DNA of 44,790 nucleotides from Lentisphaerae bacterium GWF2_50_93. GTDB lineage: Bacteria > Verrucomicrobiota > Lentisphaeria > Victivallales > GWF2-50-93. Within the stretch, counting starts at the first letter, position 1; each line of letters starts with the position of its first letter. Below the pieces are notes generated by a model that was not told where the DNA came from, did no database searches, and worked only from the letters and a program-made list of their open reading frames with translations. The stretch lies in contig MHBI01000101.1 in the NCBI GenBank assembly GCA_001804815.1, positions 1-44,790 of the forward strand. The letters run 5' to 3'. The position numbers and the translations under genes were made by a program. Below, piece after piece: positions 15,958 through 24,161 of this stretch.

Positions 15958-16383
15958 TCATACCACGACTTCAATCTTCAATTCCTTTGCGGCTGAAAGC
16001 ATCACCTTGTCGGTCGTGAAAATCGGGTAAAGGGAATATTCGATGCAGGTTGCGAGGTGTATTGCATCCAAAGCCCTGATCCCGACAGTTACCGACAATC
16101 TTTCAATCAGTTTCCCAGCAGACCCCAGCGTTTCCCTTGTCACGGGATATAAATGCCAGATTCCTTTTCTATCGTCTTCCATGAATGCAGATATTGCATC
16201 TTTGCTCTGCCTGCTGGTCAGGAACTTCTCCCTCAGTTTTCTTGCAGCTACGGAATGGAGTTCTGCAATTAGCAGTTCAGAGGAGCATAATACAGGTCTG
16301 CTTTCCGCAAGAATCTTAGATATCCACTGGCTTTCCGGCTCATCGAAATAAAGTTTTGCCGAAACGGATGTATCTAAATACAT
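15958..16383 (-). CDS. vapC: PIN-domain toxin (VapC-like ribonuclease)
   Basis: Toxin half of a type II toxin-antitoxin pair; the family cleaves RNA with a metal-dependent PIN fold. The 141-aa length is normal. The acidic site is complete: Asp4 in Y-L-D-T-S, Glu41, Asp106 in L-D-A-I-H-L-A and Asp125 in F-T-T-D-K. It starts 3 bp after the stop of the antitoxin gene, and its ribosome binding sequence lies in the end of that gene, so translation is probably coupled. The target RNA is unknown. Confidence 0.87.
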   Translation of the reverse strand: MYLDTSVSAKLYFDEPESQWISKILAESRPVLCSSELLIAELHSVAARKLREKFLTSRQSKDAISAFMEDDRKGIWHLYPVTRETLGSAGKLIERLSVTVGIRALDAIHLATCIEYSLYPIFTTDKVMLSAAKELKIEVVV

Positions 16384-16386
16384 TTA

Positions 16387-16641
16387 TTATCCCATCCCAT
16401 CCCTTTCTTCCCTTATGATTTTATCTGAATGCCCCCTCGGGGCAATCTTCTGCGAGGCTCGCAGTTTTGAAAGCCTCCCGAGGAATTTTGAAAAATCTGT
16501 TGACTTCCCATCTTCCGTAAAAGAAGAGATTTTCGCGACCGGCCTCTGGCGGTTTCTTATTATTACATCTTCTCCTCTCTCGACCAGAGTGAGCAGCTTT
16601 GAAAAATTCATCTTTGCGTTCCGTATGGACATGCTTATCAT
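16387..16641 (-). CDS. Phd/YefM-family antitoxin
   Basis: DNA-binding antitoxin expected to neutralise the PIN toxin encoded immediately downstream. Within 84 residues the N-terminus shows the Phd fold pattern: I-R-N-A-K-M-N-F-S-K-L-L followed by V-E-R-G-E-D-V-I-I-R-N-R and R-P-V-A-K-I. The C-terminal part is charged and would wrap the toxin. An AGGTGG site precedes the ATG at 16641; Met4 is an alternative. Members of this family usually repress their own promoter, expected just upstream of 16641. The gene ends with two stop codons in a row (16387-16389 and 16384-16386). Confidence 0.85.
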   Translation of the reverse strand: MISMSIRNAKMNFSKLLTLVERGEDVIIRNRQRPVAKISSFTEDGKSTDFSKFLGRLSKLRASQKIAPRGHSDKIIREERDGMG

Positions 16642-16825
16642 ATTTCCACCTCGTATTTTACCTGTTCGACATTCCCGCCTTATCTAACATAGGGCCACAT
16701 GGGCCACGTTTCAAGCAAATCACCCATGTTTAGGCATCTGAAATCCGAAGCACGGGGACGCTGTCGCAACGCGATTCACGTCGGAGAGCCATCCTAACTT
16801 AATTTCGCCATCTTGCATTTTTAAT

Positions 16826-16849
16826 GTAGGGGTTCGCCGTCTCGGCGAA
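16826..16849. repeat. REP-type hairpin
   Basis: GTAGGGG leads into a perfect 7-bp stem, TTCGCCG-TCT-CGGCGAA (16833-16849). The GTAGGG leader resembles the ends of the two REPIN-like elements at 7211 and 11304, so it may be a single REP of the same class. No T-run follows directly. Confidence 0.45.
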
Positions 16850-17027
16850 GGATTTTGTTATCGCGTTGTTGGCTCATCTCCTATACGGGACGAGATGAAT
16901 TCTTCCTTGTCCGTGACGGACAACTCTACATTCAGGATACGTCTCATACAGAAAACCGCGGATGCTCTGGCATCAAACCTATGCATCAGGAAATCTTGAT
17001 TTTTTTGTATTTTTTTAATTAACTCGC

Positions 17028-17055
17028 TTGAAAAGCCTCTATTTAATCCTAATGT
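17028..17055 (+). promoter_or_regulatory. Weak candidate promoter of the dcw cluster
   Basis: TTGAAA at 17028-17033 and TAATGT at 17050-17055 with a 16-bp spacer, immediately upstream of the MraZ-type repeats. The -10 match is poor (3 of 6), so this is only a suggestion from position. Confidence 0.25.
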
Positions 17056-17060
17056 GTTTT

Positions 17061-17100
17061 GGGGAAAAAAGGTGAATAAAGGGGAAATCTGGTGAAGCAA
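17061..17100 (+). promoter_or_regulatory. MraZ-type operator: four decamer direct repeats overlapping the mraZ start
   Basis: Four consecutive decamers share GG(G/T)GAA at exact 10-bp period: GGGGAAAAAA (17061), GGTGAATAAA (17071), GGGGAAATCT (17081) and GGTGAAGCAA (17091). A degenerate fifth, GGTACA, starts at 17101. MraZ proteins are known to bind TGGG-like repeats spaced by 10 bp upstream of mraZ, so this is the expected autoregulatory site. Here the third repeat also supplies the ribosome binding sequence (GGGG at 17081-17084) and the fourth contains the GTG start codon (17092-17094). Confidence 0.8.
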
Positions 17101-17592
17101 GGTACAAAAAGCATCGCGCAGGAGGAGAGTTACTTTTTCGGGGAGTTCGAGCATTCGCTCGACTCGCAGAGGAGGGTCGCGATTCCCAGCAACTGGAGGA
17201 AGGAGAAGAAGACGAAGTTCATCCTTGTCCAGGGAAGGCACAATGCCATCTATCTGCTCCCCCCGTACATCTTCAACGATTTCATCGCGAAGGTGCGCAA
17301 GGTCTCGTTTGCCGACGCGGCTTCGGCGCTGGCGCTGGTGCGCATCGGGTCGGTCAGCCAGGAATGCGAATGCGACAGCCAGGGAAGGATTTCAATTCCC
17401 CAGAAGCTCATCGAACAATCGGGATTGAAGGACCAGGTGGTCCTGGTCGGATCGGTGACCATGATACAGATCTGGTCCAAGGACAACTGGAACATGTTCA
17501 AGAAATCAGATCCGAACGACATGCTTGACGTAGTACAGAAAATCAGCGAGCGTCCGGATGATCTGACAAGCATAATAAAGGGGCTTAAATAG
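17092..17592 (+). CDS. mraZ: Transcriptional regulator MraZ
   Basis: First gene of the division and cell wall cluster; a ring-forming DNA-binding regulator that controls its own operon and can bind the nucleoid. The 166-aa protein has the two SpoVT/AbrB-like half-domains, each with a D-x-x-x-R motif: D-S-Q-R-R (24-28) followed by V-A-I-P, and D-S-Q-G-R (95-99) followed by I-S-I-P. The start is GTG at 17092, with GGGG 7 nt upstream; no ATG lies before the first motif. Length is slightly above the usual 140-155 because of a tail of about 15 residues. rsmH follows directly. Confidence 0.95.
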   Translation: MKQGTKSIAQEESYFFGEFEHSLDSQRRVAIPSNWRKEKKTKFILVQGRHNAIYLLPPYIFNDFIAKVRKVSFADAASALALVRIGSVSQECECDSQGRISIPQKLIEQSGLKDQVVLVGSVTMIQIWSKDNWNMFKKSDPNDMLDVVQKISERPDDLTSIIKGLK

Positions 17593-17595
17593 ATC

Positions 17596-18555
17596 TTGAA
17601 TGAAAATGACATATCAGAAAACAGGAAATTTGAACACATATCGGTTCTTCCCCGGGAGGTTTTGGACCTGCTGATCGTGAAGACCGGTCCGATGAAGGTG
17701 ATCGACGGCACGGTCGGTTACGGCGGGCACAGTTCTTTGATATTGAAAAAAAATGCGGAGGCGGTCTTGCTGGGTATTGATCGTGACGGCGAGGCGTTGG
17801 CGGCAGCGGAAAAAGTTTTAAGCTTCGCCATGGATCGCATTCATCTGGTCAAGGACAGTTTCAGCAATCTAGCGGCATGCGCGGCCGGACTGGGGTGGCA
17901 CTCGGTTGACGCGATACTGCTGGATTTGGGAGTATCATCTCCCCAGATTGACAATCCTCTGAGAGGGTTTTCATACAGGCTGGACTGTCCGCTGGATATG
18001 CGCATGGACGTTCAGTCCCGCGAAACCGCCAGCCGCATACTTAATACATATCCTTACGAGGATCTCGAAAGGATCTTCCGGGAGTACGGGGAGATCCAGA
18101 AGAGCAGGAAGCTCGCGGATGAGATCGTAAGGAGAAGGTCGGAGAAGGAATGGACGCATACTGCGGAACTCGCAGATTTATGCAACTCGATTCCGGGCAT
18201 AGTCAGAAGAGGCGGACCCCCTGCCCCGTCGCTCTGCTTCCAGGCCTTGAGGATAGAGGTGAACAGGGAACTTGAAGAATTGAAGAAGGCGCTCGAAGAC
18301 AGCGTCAAGCTGCTGGCTCCGGGAGGAAGGATTGCAGTCATAAGCTTCCATTCGCTCGAAGACAGGATAGTGAAACAGTATTTCAGGATGATGGCTAGCT
18401 ACTGCCTGTGTCCGCCCGGCCTTCCAATTTGCATGTGCGGGCACAGGCAGAGCTTCAAACTAATAGCGAAGAAGCCGGTAGTCGCGACGGAAGATGAGAC
18501 AAGGGAGAACCGCAGGGCGGCGCCGGCAAAGCTGAGGGTGGCGGAGAAGATCTAA
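17596..18555 (+). CDS. rsmH: 16S rRNA (cytosine1402-N4)-methyltransferase RsmH
   Basis: Methylates N4 of C1402 in the 16S rRNA decoding centre using S-adenosylmethionine. At 319 aa it is full length. Motifs: G-T-V-G-Y-G-G-H-S-S (38-47, SAM loop), I-D-R-D (61-64), L-D-L-G-V-S-S-P-Q-I-D (109-119), then R-G-F-S-Y and P-L-D-M-R-M-D, and a C-terminal I-S-F-H-S-L-E-D-R-I-V-K. The start is TTG at 17596, 3 bp after the mraZ stop; the nearby ATG at 17600 is out of frame and the next in-frame Met would cut into the SAM site. AAGGGG lies at 17579-17584. It is in the classical position between mraZ and ftsL. Confidence 0.95.
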   Translation: MNENDISENRKFEHISVLPREVLDLLIVKTGPMKVIDGTVGYGGHSSLILKKNAEAVLLGIDRDGEALAAAEKVLSFAMDRIHLVKDSFSNLAACAAGLGWHSVDAILLDLGVSSPQIDNPLRGFSYRLDCPLDMRMDVQSRETASRILNTYPYEDLERIFREYGEIQKSRKLADEIVRRRSEKEWTHTAELADLCNSIPGIVRRGGPPAPSLCFQALRIEVNRELEELKKALEDSVKLLAPGGRIAVISFHSLEDRIVKQYFRMMASYCLCPPGLPICMCGHRQSFKLIAKKPVVATEDETRENRRAAPAKLRVAEKI

Positions 18556-18622
18556 CAGGAAATTAGAAAATAGAAGTTAGAAAGTAGAAAACAGAAGACA
18601 GTATTTTTTAGGAATAAAGACA

Positions 18623-19105
18623 ATGAGCATCAATGTTACAAGCTACAATCAAAGCGGGCCCAGGAGGAGGAAATCCAGGCACTCGGACGTGAGCAGGCTG
18701 CAGATATTTGCGACCACGCTCAAGATCTCCATCCCTTTCTGCATCCTCTTCACGGCCGCGATAATCAGGGTCATGTGGACCAGCCAGGCGGAAACGATAA
18801 ACAAGGAATCCGTATCCCTGGAAGGCAGGATATCGGATATTGACAGGGAGACTGCAAACCTCAACATAATGATCGAGCAGCAGAGCGGGAAGAATATCCT
18901 TTCACAGGTCAAGAAGTACAATCTTGACCTGCACTACCCTCTTGCGGGGCAGATCAAGAAATTTGACTTGAAGGAGAAGATTGTCCAGAAGCCGGAAACT
19001 CCTCTCAGGAAACCAGTGGCAAAGCAGTCTGCAAATACAAAGCCGATGGTGGTGACACAGAGGAATCCACCTAAGAACGAGGCTCCGGCAAAATATTACC
19101 GTTGA
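18623..19105 (+). CDS. ftsL: FtsL-like divisome protein
   Basis: Small bitopic protein, assigned mainly by position between rsmH and ftsI. It has a basic cytoplasmic N-terminus (P-R-R-R-K-S-R-H), one membrane segment (about 33-52), then a heptad-like helical stretch (about 55-90) suited to the coiled coil that pairs FtsL with FtsB/DivIC. The tail from about residue 115 is Lys/Pro-rich. The sequence itself diverges fast in this family, so similarity alone would not prove it. AGGA lies about 9 nt before the ATG. The 67-bp gap before it is an A-rich minirepeat (variants of AGAAAxTAGAA). Confidence 0.75.
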   Translation: MSINVTSYNQSGPRRRKSRHSDVSRLQIFATTLKISIPFCILFTAAIIRVMWTSQAETINKESVSLEGRISDIDRETANLNIMIEQQSGKNILSQVKKYNLDLHYPLAGQIKKFDLKEKIVQKPETPLRKPVAKQSANTKPMVVTQRNPPKNEAPAKYYR

Positions 19106-19189
19106 AGCCGCCCTGGATTTTTCCTCTCAAAATGCTATGGTTGGGGACTTTTCAAATAATCACATCCGGAACCCGATGGGAAACAAGAG

Positions 19190-20974
19190 ATGGGGCGCAA
19201 GTATTTTGTAGCGAGAATAATAATAGCTTCAGTAATCCTCCTGCTCATTCTGATCAGTCTCATCATCAGAATGTACCACGTCCAGATCGACCGTCATGAC
19301 GAACTGTTCGAGAAGGCGAAGAACACCTACACCTCGACAGTCAAGAAAGAGGGCAAGCGCGGGGAAATCTACGATATCAACGGCAATCTCCTTGTTGGAA
19401 ACAAGCCCTGCGTGAATATTGCCGCGGATCCCGGGGAGATAGGAGACAGCATAAAATGCCGCGAACTCGCCGAATACCTGCATAAGATGCTTGATGTCGA
19501 CTACGACAATATCTACAGGCGTCTTTCAACCAAGGTGAATGAAGCAAATGGCAAGGACATAAGGTACGTGATCATAAAGAAGGAAGTCGAGCTTGAGCTC
19601 GGGGAAAGAATCCGCCATGATGTAAAGCTGAAGAAATACAAAGGCGTCATCTTCGAAAACAAGACAAAGAGATTCTATCCGAAGAACAAATTAGTGGCGA
19701 ATATCCTGGGATTTATAAACATCGACGGCAACAAAGTCGTCCCGGAAGGCGGGATAGAAAGAACTGTCAACACCAATGTCACCCCGACTGCAAGCGTATC
19801 GGAGATTGAACGGACCAGGAAGGGCATACGGCTTTCAGGTGAAGAGGAAAAGCTGAAGGCCGTACAGGACGGCAACAATGTCTATCTTACGATATCCGAA
19901 CCTATACAGATGATCGTCGAAGACGAGCTCGACAAGCTGATGCTGCAATTCAACCCCGATGCCGCATATGCGGTCATGGCCGATCCTTATACGGGAAACA
20001 TCATCGCGATGGCGCAGCGTCCGTCATTCGACCCGAATGACAGGACGAAGATGGATCCCAAGGCCTGGAGGAACAGGATCACCGAGGATTCATTCGAACC
20101 GGGCTCAATCATGAAATCCACGATCGTATCTGCAGCTCTCGACATGGGGTTCGTCAATCCAGACACTAAAATAGACTGCGAGGGGGGCCACTGGCTCTTC
20201 TCAGGCAGAATACTCAGTGAAGCTGCGGGGCACGGGCATAACATCATCTCTGTCACCGATATAATCAGAGTCTCCAGCAACATCGGCACGGCAAAAATCG
20301 CGGTCATGATGGGCAAGAAGAATGTTTATGATACGATAAGGAAATTCGGATTCGGACAAAAAAGCGGTATACCTCTGAAGCCTGAGTCCGTCGGGCTGAT
20401 GCTGAAACCGGAGAAATGGGATGGCCTCACCATATCAAGATATCCGATTGGACAGGGATTTACTGTAACCCCACTACAGATGGTAAGGGCATACTGCGCC
20501 CTGGCCAATGGAGGAAAGCTTGTTGATCTCAGGCTGATCGATCGTCAGAAGAATCCGGCCACAGGCGAAGAAATAAAAATGGAGATCCTCCAACCATTGG
20601 GCAGCATATTCAAGAATCCGAACACGCGCAAGAAGATCGTCGACATGATGAAGCTAGTAACAAAGAAAGGCGGTACCGCTGAAAAAGCGGGTGTGAAAGG
20701 ATATGAGGTTGCAGGCAAGACAGGAACCGCGCAGAAAGTTATTGACGGAGTCTACTCGAATACGCAGCATGTCGCCTCATTTGTAGGATTCGTCCCTGCC
20801 GACAAGCCGGCGTTCGTCATGCTTGTCACGGTGGATGAGCCCAAGCTTAAATCCTATTATGGCGGAGTTGTTGCAGCTCCGGCATTCAACCACATCGCGA
20901 AAAAGGCGCTCAGGATCATGAATATCCCTACGGAATATGAAGTCCCCGAGGAAGAAGAGGAGGATGACCTGTAG
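19190..20974 (+). CDS. ftsI: Peptidoglycan D,D-transpeptidase FtsI (class B penicillin-binding protein)
   Basis: Septal cell wall cross-linking enzyme, a target of beta-lactams. The 594-aa protein has one N-terminal membrane segment (about 8-27), a PBP dimer domain (about 50-210) and a transpeptidase domain (about 255-575) with all three active-site motifs: S-I-M-K (306-309), S-S-N (362-364) and K-T-G-T (510-513). No PASTA domain. The C-terminus is very acidic (E-V-P-E-E-E-E-E-D-D-L). The 84-bp gap after ftsL shows no gene of its own. Its TAG stop overlaps the GTG start of murE by one base, indicating coupled translation. Confidence 0.93.
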   Translation: MGRKYFVARIIIASVILLLILISLIIRMYHVQIDRHDELFEKAKNTYTSTVKKEGKRGEIYDINGNLLVGNKPCVNIAADPGEIGDSIKCRELAEYLHKMLDVDYDNIYRRLSTKVNEANGKDIRYVIIKKEVELELGERIRHDVKLKKYKGVIFENKTKRFYPKNKLVANILGFINIDGNKVVPEGGIERTVNTNVTPTASVSEIERTRKGIRLSGEEEKLKAVQDGNNVYLTISEPIQMIVEDELDKLMLQFNPDAAYAVMADPYTGNIIAMAQRPSFDPNDRTKMDPKAWRNRITEDSFEPGSIMKSTIVSAALDMGFVNPDTKIDCEGGHWLFSGRILSEAAGHGHNIISVTDIIRVSSNIGTAKIAVMMGKKNVYDTIRKFGFGQKSGIPLKPESVGLMLKPEKWDGLTISRYPIGQGFTVTPLQMVRAYCALANGGKLVDLRLIDRQKNPATGEEIKMEILQPLGSIFKNPNTRKKIVDMMKLVTKKGGTAEKAGVKGYEVAGKTGTAQKVIDGVYSNTQHVASFVGFVPADKPAFVMLVTVDEPKLKSYYGGVVAAPAFNHIAKKALRIMNIPTEYEVPEEEEEDDL

Positions 20975-22440
20975 TGGATAAATATTTTTCAGAATACATC
21001 GATTCCCTTGAACAGCTTGTTGTTGCAAGCAGGCCTGCAGGAGATTTCCCCGTCAGCGGAATAAGCAACAACTCAAGGAAAATCCAACCGTCATCCGTAT
21101 TCGTAGCAATTCAGGGCACAGGCAAGGACGGGCATGAGTTCATAGATTCCGCCATAGATTCAGGAGCCAGGGCGATAATACATTCGAAGGACGTCCCCGC
21201 CTACAGGAATGGCGTAGGCTACATAAAAGTCTCTGATTCATATTCCGCATATGCACGGCTTGTCGAATGCTTCCATGATTTTCCATCCCGCATGATGAAA
21301 ATCCTGGGTATCACCGGGACAAACGGAAAGACAAGCTCGGTCTATCTCCTCAGATCGATCCTGGATGCCGCAGGTTTCAAAAGCGGAATAGTCACGACTG
21401 TCTGCTATGAATGGCCGGGACATTCGGAAGCCGCCGCAAGGACGACTCCGGAAGCCTCTGAAATCCAGAGGATCTTCTCCAATATCCATTCCGCCGGCTG
21501 CTCCCATGTCATAATGGAGGCCTCAAGCCATGCGCTCGACCAGAACAGGATTGGAACTGTGAAATTCGCAGGCGCGATCTTCACCAACCTCACTGGCGAC
21601 CATCTTGATTATCACAAGGACATGGAATCGTATTTCACGGCGAAGAAGATCCTCTTTGAAAACCACATGACCGTCGACGGCGTCGCCGTGGTAAACGCCG
21701 ACGATCCATTTGGCAGGCGTCTTGCGGCACTGACCAAGAACGCGAACTGCATAAGGTTCGGCAAGGACATCAACAATGATGCAGTCATGAAAATGAGAAG
21801 GATAACGCAGCGTGGCACGGAATTCGACCTGTCCCTTGACGGCAGGACCTTCCATATCTCGTCGCCCCTCATCGGCGAGCATAACGCCTACAATATTTCA
21901 GGTGTTGCGATTCTGGCGTACAAGCTTGGCATCACGCCGGAGATAATCCAGTCGGCCCTGGAAAAACCCATAGGTATTCCCGGGCGCCTTGAAGCATTCC
22001 ACACCAAGGACAACGTAAGTGTTTTTGTGGATTACGCGCATTCCGACGACGCCCTGCAGAGAGTCCTCGAAGCCCTGTTGAGGCTAAAGGAGAAACGCAT
22101 CATCTGCGTATTCGGATGCGGGGGCGACAGGGACAAGACAAAACGTCCCCGGATGGGTGCCGTCTCTGCGAAATTCGCAGACAGGACAATTGTCACAAGC
22201 GACAATCCAAGGTCGGAAAAACCCGAGGATATCATTTCTGAAATAGTAAAGGGGATCCCCTCCTCCGCGAATTTCGCAGCGGTTCCAGACAGAGGCGAGG
22301 CCATCAGGCAGGCGATAGGCGAGGCACAACCAGGCGACATCGTGCTCATCGCTGGAAAAGGGCATGAGGACTACCAGGAGATAAACGGAGTCCAGCATCA
22401 TTTCGACGACCGGGAGGAAGTCAGGAGGATTTTGAATTAA
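20974..22440 (+). CDS. murE: UDP-N-acetylmuramoyl-tripeptide synthetase MurE, mDAP-type
   Basis: Adds the third amino acid to UDP-MurNAc-L-Ala-D-Glu in the cytoplasm. It is full length at 488 aa. The ATP loop is G-T-N-G-K-T-S (115-121), the Mur-ligase metal/ATP region includes L-T-G-D-H-L-D-Y-H, the carbamylated lysine lies in F-T-A-K-K (224 or 225), and the amino-acid selector is D-N-P-R (410-413), typical of enzymes that use meso-diaminopimelate. The GTG start overlaps the ftsI stop. murF begins at the base after its stop codon. Confidence 0.94.
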   Translation: MDKYFSEYIDSLEQLVVASRPAGDFPVSGISNNSRKIQPSSVFVAIQGTGKDGHEFIDSAIDSGARAIIHSKDVPAYRNGVGYIKVSDSYSAYARLVECFHDFPSRMMKILGITGTNGKTSSVYLLRSILDAAGFKSGIVTTVCYEWPGHSEAAARTTPEASEIQRIFSNIHSAGCSHVIMEASSHALDQNRIGTVKFAGAIFTNLTGDHLDYHKDMESYFTAKKILFENHMTVDGVAVVNADDPFGRRLAALTKNANCIRFGKDINNDAVMKMRRITQRGTEFDLSLDGRTFHISSPLIGEHNAYNISGVAILAYKLGITPEIIQSALEKPIGIPGRLEAFHTKDNVSVFVDYAHSDDALQRVLEALLRLKEKRIICVFGCGGDRDKTKRPRMGAVSAKFADRTIVTSDNPRSEKPEDIISEIVKGIPSSANFAAVPDRGEAIRQAIGEAQPGDIVLIAGKGHEDYQEINGVQHHFDDREEVRRILN

Positions 22441-23865
22441 ATGGACAATATTCTTTTCACATACGGCGAACTTGAACGGATAACCGGCGGGAAATGGCTT
22501 GGATCTTCATTTCCCGATTCCGGGATCAGCCTTATTTCCACTGACAGCCGCAAGTCCTGCCGTAATTCGATCTTCTTCGCAATCAAGGGTGAATCTCTCG
22601 ATGGCCATGACTTTCTTGAAGCGGCGGCGGCAAATAATGCTTCCGCAATATGCATATCGGAGAACCACAAGAAAATGAGGCTTCCGGAAAAGACTCCTGC
22701 GCTTGTTGTTGAAGATACTCTCAAGGCGTATCAGGCGCTTGCAAGTTTCCACAGGAGGAGACTCGGGCTGAAAATCATAGCCATGACCGGCAGCAGCGGA
22801 AAGACGAGCACCAAGGAAATCCTCAAAGCCATACTCGTCCACGCATATGGCCCAGAAAAAATCTATGCGACGGAAGGCAACACAAACAACCATGTGGGTG
22901 TTCCCCAGAATCTCTTGAACCTCCGGAAGAACCACGAATATGCGATAATTGAAATGGGCACGAACCATCCCGGGGAAATCGGGGTTCTCAGCCGGATCAC
23001 GGAGCCGGATCATGGAGCCATAGTCTCAATAGGAAATGCCCATATTGAATTTTTCGGGGATACTGATGGAGTTGCGGAGGAGAAATCCGCGGTTTTCGCA
23101 AGAATGGCCTCTTCCGGGACAGCCGTCATACCCGCTGAAGGTCCCGGGATCGGAGTTTTGAACCAGGCTTCGAGCAAGTACAGGACGTTGAGATTTGGAA
23201 GCGAGACGGCAGGATCCGCGGACTTGACAATCAAATATCTCGGTGGAAACATGACCGGCAGCAGCTTCGAGTTTTTCTGGAAAAGCTGCGGATTTCGCAG
23301 GACAGTAACCTGGCAGCTTACTGGCAGGCACCAGGCCATGAACGCAGGATGCGCCATGCTTGCCGCAAGCGCAATAGGGATTTCACCTGAAACCACAGTC
23401 GAGGCACTGAACAAATGCGTCCAGCTTCCAGGGATGCGGATGAGAATCAAGGAACGCGACGGGATCACATGGATCAACGACGCCTACAATGCCAATCCTG
23501 AAAGCATGAAGGCCGGACTTGAATGGCTATGCGATGCTGCATCGCAAGATATCGGCAATGACTCCAGGATATTCGTTGTCCTGGGCGACATGCTTGAAAT
23601 GGGCGAGGCCGGGCCTCGAGCCCATGCGGAAATGCTGGAATTCGTATCCGGGCTTCTGCCGAAAGCAATGATTGTAGTTGTAGGCCCGATCATGACCCGG
23701 GCTTCTGAATCGCTCGGGCTTGCGGACGTATCACTGCGGCACTTCCCGGATTCGGAGGAGGCAGCCAAATACGTCAAGTCTAAAATCAAGCGCGGAGACG
23801 TGATCTTCCTCAAGGGTTCCCGTGGCATGAAACTTGAAAAAATAGAGAACATCTTCCAGCCATGA
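22441..23865 (+). CDS. murF: UDP-N-acetylmuramoyl-tripeptide--D-alanyl-D-alanine ligase MurF
   Basis: Completes the pentapeptide precursor by adding D-Ala-D-Ala, in the cytoplasm. At 474 aa it is full length. ATP loop T-G-S-S-G-K-T-S (116-123), central motif E-G-N-T-N-N-H-V-G-V-P (145-155), E-M-G-T-N-H-P-G-E-I (171-180) and the C-terminal-domain motif N-D-A-Y-N-A-N-P-E-S-M. The ATG directly abuts the murE stop. The TGA overlaps the ATG of the next reading frame (ATGA at 23862). mraY, which normally follows, is absent. Confidence 0.94.
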   Translation: MDNILFTYGELERITGGKWLGSSFPDSGISLISTDSRKSCRNSIFFAIKGESLDGHDFLEAAAANNASAICISENHKKMRLPEKTPALVVEDTLKAYQALASFHRRRLGLKIIAMTGSSGKTSTKEILKAILVHAYGPEKIYATEGNTNNHVGVPQNLLNLRKNHEYAIIEMGTNHPGEIGVLSRITEPDHGAIVSIGNAHIEFFGDTDGVAEEKSAVFARMASSGTAVIPAEGPGIGVLNQASSKYRTLRFGSETAGSADLTIKYLGGNMTGSSFEFFWKSCGFRRTVTWQLTGRHQAMNAGCAMLAASAIGISPETTVEALNKCVQLPGMRMRIKERDGITWINDAYNANPESMKAGLEWLCDAASQDIGNDSRIFVVLGDMLEMGEAGPRAHAEMLEFVSGLLPKAMIVVVGPIMTRASESLGLADVSLRHFPDSEEAAKYVKSKIKRGDVIFLKGSRGMKLEKIENIFQP

Positions 23866-24134
23866 AACGACCTGTCATAGGACTCAACTTAGATTTCCGC
23901 AAAAAGAAGGATGCGCCCACTTACCGGATCAAATCGTACTACGTAGACGCTGTCTATGAGGCGGGTGGCATTCCACTTCTGGTTCCGAGCATACCGGACA
24001 AATCACTTTCGAGGGAGTATGCCGGCAGATGCGTCGCCTTTATTTTCATTGGAGGCAGGGATTATCCTCCGGAATATTACGGGGAGACGAAGCACAGGAA
24101 GAAAATCTTCAAATGGCTCATTGAAAAAGCATGA
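23862..24134 (+). pseudogene. Truncated class I glutamine-amidotransferase-like (peptidase C26) gene
   Basis: The 90 codons match only the N-terminal third of a gamma-glutamyl-gamma-aminobutyrate hydrolase-like protein: R-P-V-I-G-L-N-L-D at the start, Y-Y-V-D-A-V-Y-E-A-G-G-I-P-L-L-V-P, then F-I-G-G-R-D-Y-P-P-E-Y-Y-G-E. Full members run to about 230-250 aa; the catalytic Cys (G-I-C-x-G-x-Q) and the His/Glu pair should come right after the last residues here and are missing in all three frames, so catalysis is impossible. The start overlaps the murF stop (ATGA), as expected for a gene that was once part of the cluster. A 3' deletion, perhaps the same event that removed the rest of the dcw cluster, is the simplest reading; a retained non-enzymatic stub is possible. 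Confidence 0.7.
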
Positions 24135-24161
24135 ATCCACTGCTATGGATAAAGCATAACA

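Larger units (their letters stand above)
16642..17091. other. Intergenic region between the toxin-antitoxin pair and the cell-division cluster
   Basis: It holds divergent control regions and no supportable gene. Features seen: GGGCCAC twice in a row (near 16692-16707), a hairpin at 16833-16849, T-rich runs near 17000-17017, a weak promoter candidate at 17028-17055, and the MraZ-type repeats from 17061. Confidence 0.5.

Noticed and set aside
16692..16707. GGGCCAC tandem repeat as a regulatory array
   Set aside because: Only two copies of 7 bp; too little to support a site.
19102..19299. Short plus-strand frame between ftsL and ftsI
   Set aside because: It overlaps the ftsI start in another frame, has no ribosome binding site and no family resemblance.
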